A DNA stretch of 24,092 nt from a virus. The first letter of the stretch is position 1. Each line of letters begins with the position of its first letter. A program made the translations under genes and the position numbers. Positions 22,775-24,092 of the stretch are shown here, in pieces. The stretch lies in the IMG/VR virus record IMGVR_UViG_3300009537_001688, positions 1-24,092 of that record, one strand, 5' to 3'. The notes below the pieces were generated by a model. That model was not told where the DNA came from and did not search any database. It worked only from the letters and a program-made list of their open reading frames with translations.

Positions 22775-23086
22775 ATGAACACGCCCATCCCATCTCTCAC
22801 GTCAACTGAGTTTCTTGCCCTGTTCCCGTCTACCGACATTCACATGGCAATGAAGCGGGCTCTGGAGCGCTACCCCGACGCTCTGGGGATGGTCTGCTAC
22901 GAAAACCTCGCGTTCGATTCGTCCCAGTTCGGTGAGCGGGCCATGCTGGTCATTGGGCCCTCGAATACGATTCGCACTCTGGAGGACGTGAAGAACACTC
23001 CCATTGGGGACGTACCGTCGCGCTTCAAGTACCCCGTGAGCTTCTGCCCGCGCCCGGCGCTACTGGCCGCTCTGTCTTCGGTCTGA
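22775..23086 (+). CDS. Small protein of unknown function (103 aa)
   Basis: ATG 22775 is preceded by CACAGGAGTCCTG, a clear ribosome site. Visible order: Ser/Thr-rich N-terminus with TSTEFLALFPS, a helix MAMKRALERYPDALGMVCYENLAF, then SSQFGERAMLVIGPSNTIRTLEDVKN and a final helix ALLAALSSV. The mix of helix and strand suggests a folded cytoplasmic protein. It has no signal peptide or membrane segment and no known motif. It is preceded by the structured stretch and followed by the CCAGAACC repeat region, so it may be regulated as its own unit. Confidence 0.72.
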   Translation: MNTPIPSLTSTEFLALFPSTDIHMAMKRALERYPDALGMVCYENLAFDSSQFGERAMLVIGPSNTIRTLEDVKNTPIGDVPSRFKYPVSFCPRPALLAALSSV

Positions 23087-23103
23087 AAATCGACCGACCA
23101 GGG

Positions 23104-23132
23104 TTGACATTTACTGGTTCTGGCGCAATGGT
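23104..23132 (+). promoter_or_regulatory. Possible promoter with repeat motif in its spacer
   Basis: TTGACA at 23104-23109 is a perfect -35. At 17 bp spacing the -10 would be AATGGT (23127-23132), only three of six. The spacer contains GGTTCTGG (23116-23123), the same motif as in the downstream repeat cluster, so a protein bound there would overlap the promoter. The promoter itself is uncertain. Confidence 0.35.
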
Positions 23133-23253
23133 TAGCGCGCCTCTTGAGGGTCGCGCAAGAGACACCCCCAGAACCCAGAACCGCCCTCGATTCTCATAGG
23201 GGAAACGCCAGAACACCCCGGTTCTGGCGTTCCAGAACCCAGAACCCAGAACC
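23116..23253. repeat. CCAGAACC / GGTTCTGG repeat cluster ending at a start codon
   Basis: The 7-base core CCAGAAC occurs six times on the plus strand and twice in inverted form: inverted at 23116-23123, two tandem copies (7-bp period) at 23168-23182, one pair forming an 11-bp perfect inverted repeat (23204-23214 with 23221-23231, 6-nt loop), and three tandem copies at 23232-23253. A separate inverted repeat CTTCTG-like arm pair, CTCTTG (23141-23146) and CAAGAG (23156-23161), lies between. The last copy ends one base before ATG 23254. Such clusters are operator arrays or iterons. Confidence 0.85.
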
Positions 23254-23505
23254 ATGAAAAAGACCCACGTTCGCACCCCCTTCCCCAAAGGGGACCAGCC
23301 CGTCAAATCAGCCCCCCTCAGCGACATCGAAGTCGAAGTGATGCTCTACGGGGCCGCTTGTGCCAAGGCCGCCGACCTTGCCGGGATGGCCAAAGTCGAG
23401 AAACACGACGGACGTAAGGCGCAGTTTTGGAAAGGCTACTTCAACGCTGTCGGTGAGAAGGAGAGGGTCTGGACGGCGTTGCGCTTGAAGCTGCAAAAGA
23501 GGTAG
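23254..23505 (+). CDS. Small basic protein of unknown function (83 aa), start abuts repeats
   Basis: ATG 23254 directly follows the third tandem CCAGAAC copy, so there is no Shine-Dalgarno sequence; only the repeat lies before the start. The protein is Lys/Arg-rich (MKKTHVRTPFPKGDQPVK at the N-terminus) and then helical (LSDIEVEVMLYGAACAKAADLAGMAKVEKHDG, split here by its own Gly/Met turn, then FWKGYFNAVGEKERVWTALRLKLQK). A basic, helical protein encoded beside its own repeat cluster could bind those repeats, but no known DNA-binding motif is visible. A later start (M30 or M45) cannot be excluded. Confidence 0.6.
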   Translation: MKKTHVRTPFPKGDQPVKSAPLSDIEVEVMLYGAACAKAADLAGMAKVEKHDGRKAQFWKGYFNAVGEKERVWTALRLKLQKR

Positions 23506-23542
23506 CATCAACCCAGTTGTCCCACTACGAAGGAGGCGCACC

Positions 23543-23752
23543 ATGCAAGTGAAGTTCCACATCCTGTCCCAAGCGATTCGCAAGGCTGAGGAAGCCGCCG
23601 CCGAGTCCAGAGCAAAGAAGGTCAACACCCTGGTCGAGAAATTGACCGCGTTCTGGGGCGGCGATTCCGAGGCCCGCTTGCTTGCTTGGAACGTTGCTAC
23701 TTGGCGGATGCGGCGCGGGCTGTCGCTCGAAGTCAAGAAGGTGCTGCCATGA
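23543..23752 (+). CDS. Small helical protein of unknown function (69 aa)
   Basis: ATG 23543 has one of the best ribosome sites in the window (AAGGAGG at correct spacing). The product begins with MQVKFHILSQAIRKAEEAAAES, a charged helix, and continues with NTLVEKLTAFWGGDSEARLLAWNVATWRMRRG, so it is helical and slightly basic. It has no membrane segment or known motif. Its TGA overlaps the ATG of the next gene (ATGA), so it is the first of three translationally coupled genes. Confidence 0.7.
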   Translation: MQVKFHILSQAIRKAEEAAAESRAKKVNTLVEKLTAFWGGDSEARLLAWNVATWRMRRGLSLEVKKVLP

Positions 23753-23925
23753 TTTGGCCGACCTTCAGAGCTGTTCAAGCCTCCGTTTTGGAGTTTTCCA
23801 AGGACTCTGGGTTGCGTGAAGCTCACTGCTTCATCCGGCTGGCTTCTGGAAGCTGGACGCGGGTGTTGGGAGTCCCCCCGAAAGAAGCTGTCTGGATGGG
23901 CGGGCGCAAGTGGAGGATGCCATGA
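23749..23925 (+). CDS. Small protein of unknown function (58 aa), coupled
   Basis: ATG 23749 overlaps the preceding stop (ATGA) and has GAAGGTG upstream. A frame open from 23686 would overlap the previous gene by 67 bases and is less likely. The product (MIWPTFRAVQASVLEF, then CFIRLASGSWTRVLGVPP, then WMGGRKWRMP) has a helix followed by strand-like segments rich in Trp and Arg, ending in a short basic tail. No family recognised. Confidence 0.6.
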   Translation: MIWPTFRAVQASVLEFSKDSGLREAHCFIRLASGSWTRVLGVPPKEAVWMGGRKWRMP

Positions 23926-24092
23926 ACCACCGGAACTTCGAGTTCGCCCGTCTCTTCAGCAAGGAGTGGCACTGCCTTGCAGATGGCGGCAGTGGCACTT
24001 GGCTGTACGCCCGGAACACGGACGTGCCCGCTGAGAACCGCATCGGCCTCTACCAGTTCATCGAAGTGACGGACATGGACGATGCGTGCGGT
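23922..24092 (+). CDS. Small protein of unknown function, 3' end outside window
   Basis: ATG 23922 overlaps the stop of the preceding gene (ATGA), and GGAGG lies just before it. At least 57 residues are visible and the frame stays open to the window edge. The sequence (MNHRNFEFARLFSKEWHCLADG, then GTWLYARNTDVPAENRIGLYQFIEVTDMDDACG) looks like a folded alpha/beta protein. The plus- and minus-strand frames over the same bases are weaker. The C-terminus is missing, so no function is proposed. Confidence 0.6.
   Translation, partial: MNHRNFEFARLFSKEWHCLADGGSGTWLYARNTDVPAENRIGLYQFIEVTDMDDACG

Noticed and set aside
22717-22809. A 30-codon His-rich frame that overlaps the start of the 103-aa gene, as a leader peptide
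   Set aside because: No ribosome site, and its start lies next to a stem; the His content alone is not enough.

Overview
The window is about 24 kb of a tailed double-stranded DNA bacteriophage genome, or an integrated or assembled copy of one. It has a high-GC base composition and a podovirus-type virion module: terminase, portal, scaffold, N4-gp56-type major capsid protein, tail adaptor, tail nozzle and three ejection proteins. I see no tape-measure, sheath or long-tail tube genes. No host gene, rRNA, tRNA, CRISPR array, insertion sequence, integrase, lysis gene, DNA polymerase or RNA polymerase is recognisable here. The host cannot be named from the sequence; four proteins with Sec-type signal peptides fit a Gram-negative host but do not prove one.

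Minus-strand late block (positions 1 to about 21020, read right to left). The order is a small XRE-type helix-turn-helix protein, probable TerS with an N-terminal Cys/His cluster, TerL, portal, a 94-aa protein, scaffold and major capsid protein. A strong hairpin follows, then a secreted-type small protein, a zinc-ribbon-like protein, tail adaptor, 905-aa tail nozzle, another signal-peptide protein, three ejection-type proteins (368, 467 and 1859 aa), and two more signal-peptide or Cys-rich proteins, the last running off the left edge. Genes are tightly packed, with ATGA, GTGA or TGATG overlaps or short gaps and clear Shine-Dalgarno sequences, so this is essentially one late operon. Long open frames on the other strand are GC-driven shadows.

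Divergent junction and control region (21021 to 21927). A divergent intergenic region separates the late block from rightward genes. After one 96-aa rightward gene there are about 545 bases without a convincing gene. They are packed with repeats: a nested 41-nt hairpin, an 18-bp tandem repeat, an 8-bp inverted repeat, a TACTACG tandem, four 17-bp AT-rich iterons, several hairpins and a perfect 17-nt palindrome. This is the best candidate for a replication origin or a master operator region.

Rightward small-gene block (21928 to 24092). At least seven small genes of unknown function (129, 61, 103, 83, 69, 58 and at least 57 aa) resemble a phage early or accessory module. They are separated by a strong intrinsic terminator, a structured untranslated stretch, and a second cluster of repeats built on CCAGAACC / GGTTCTGG that ends exactly at a start codon. 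The last three genes are coupled by ATGA overlaps. The same 8-mer occurs just after the 96-aa gene in the first control region, which suggests one DNA-binding protein acting at both places.
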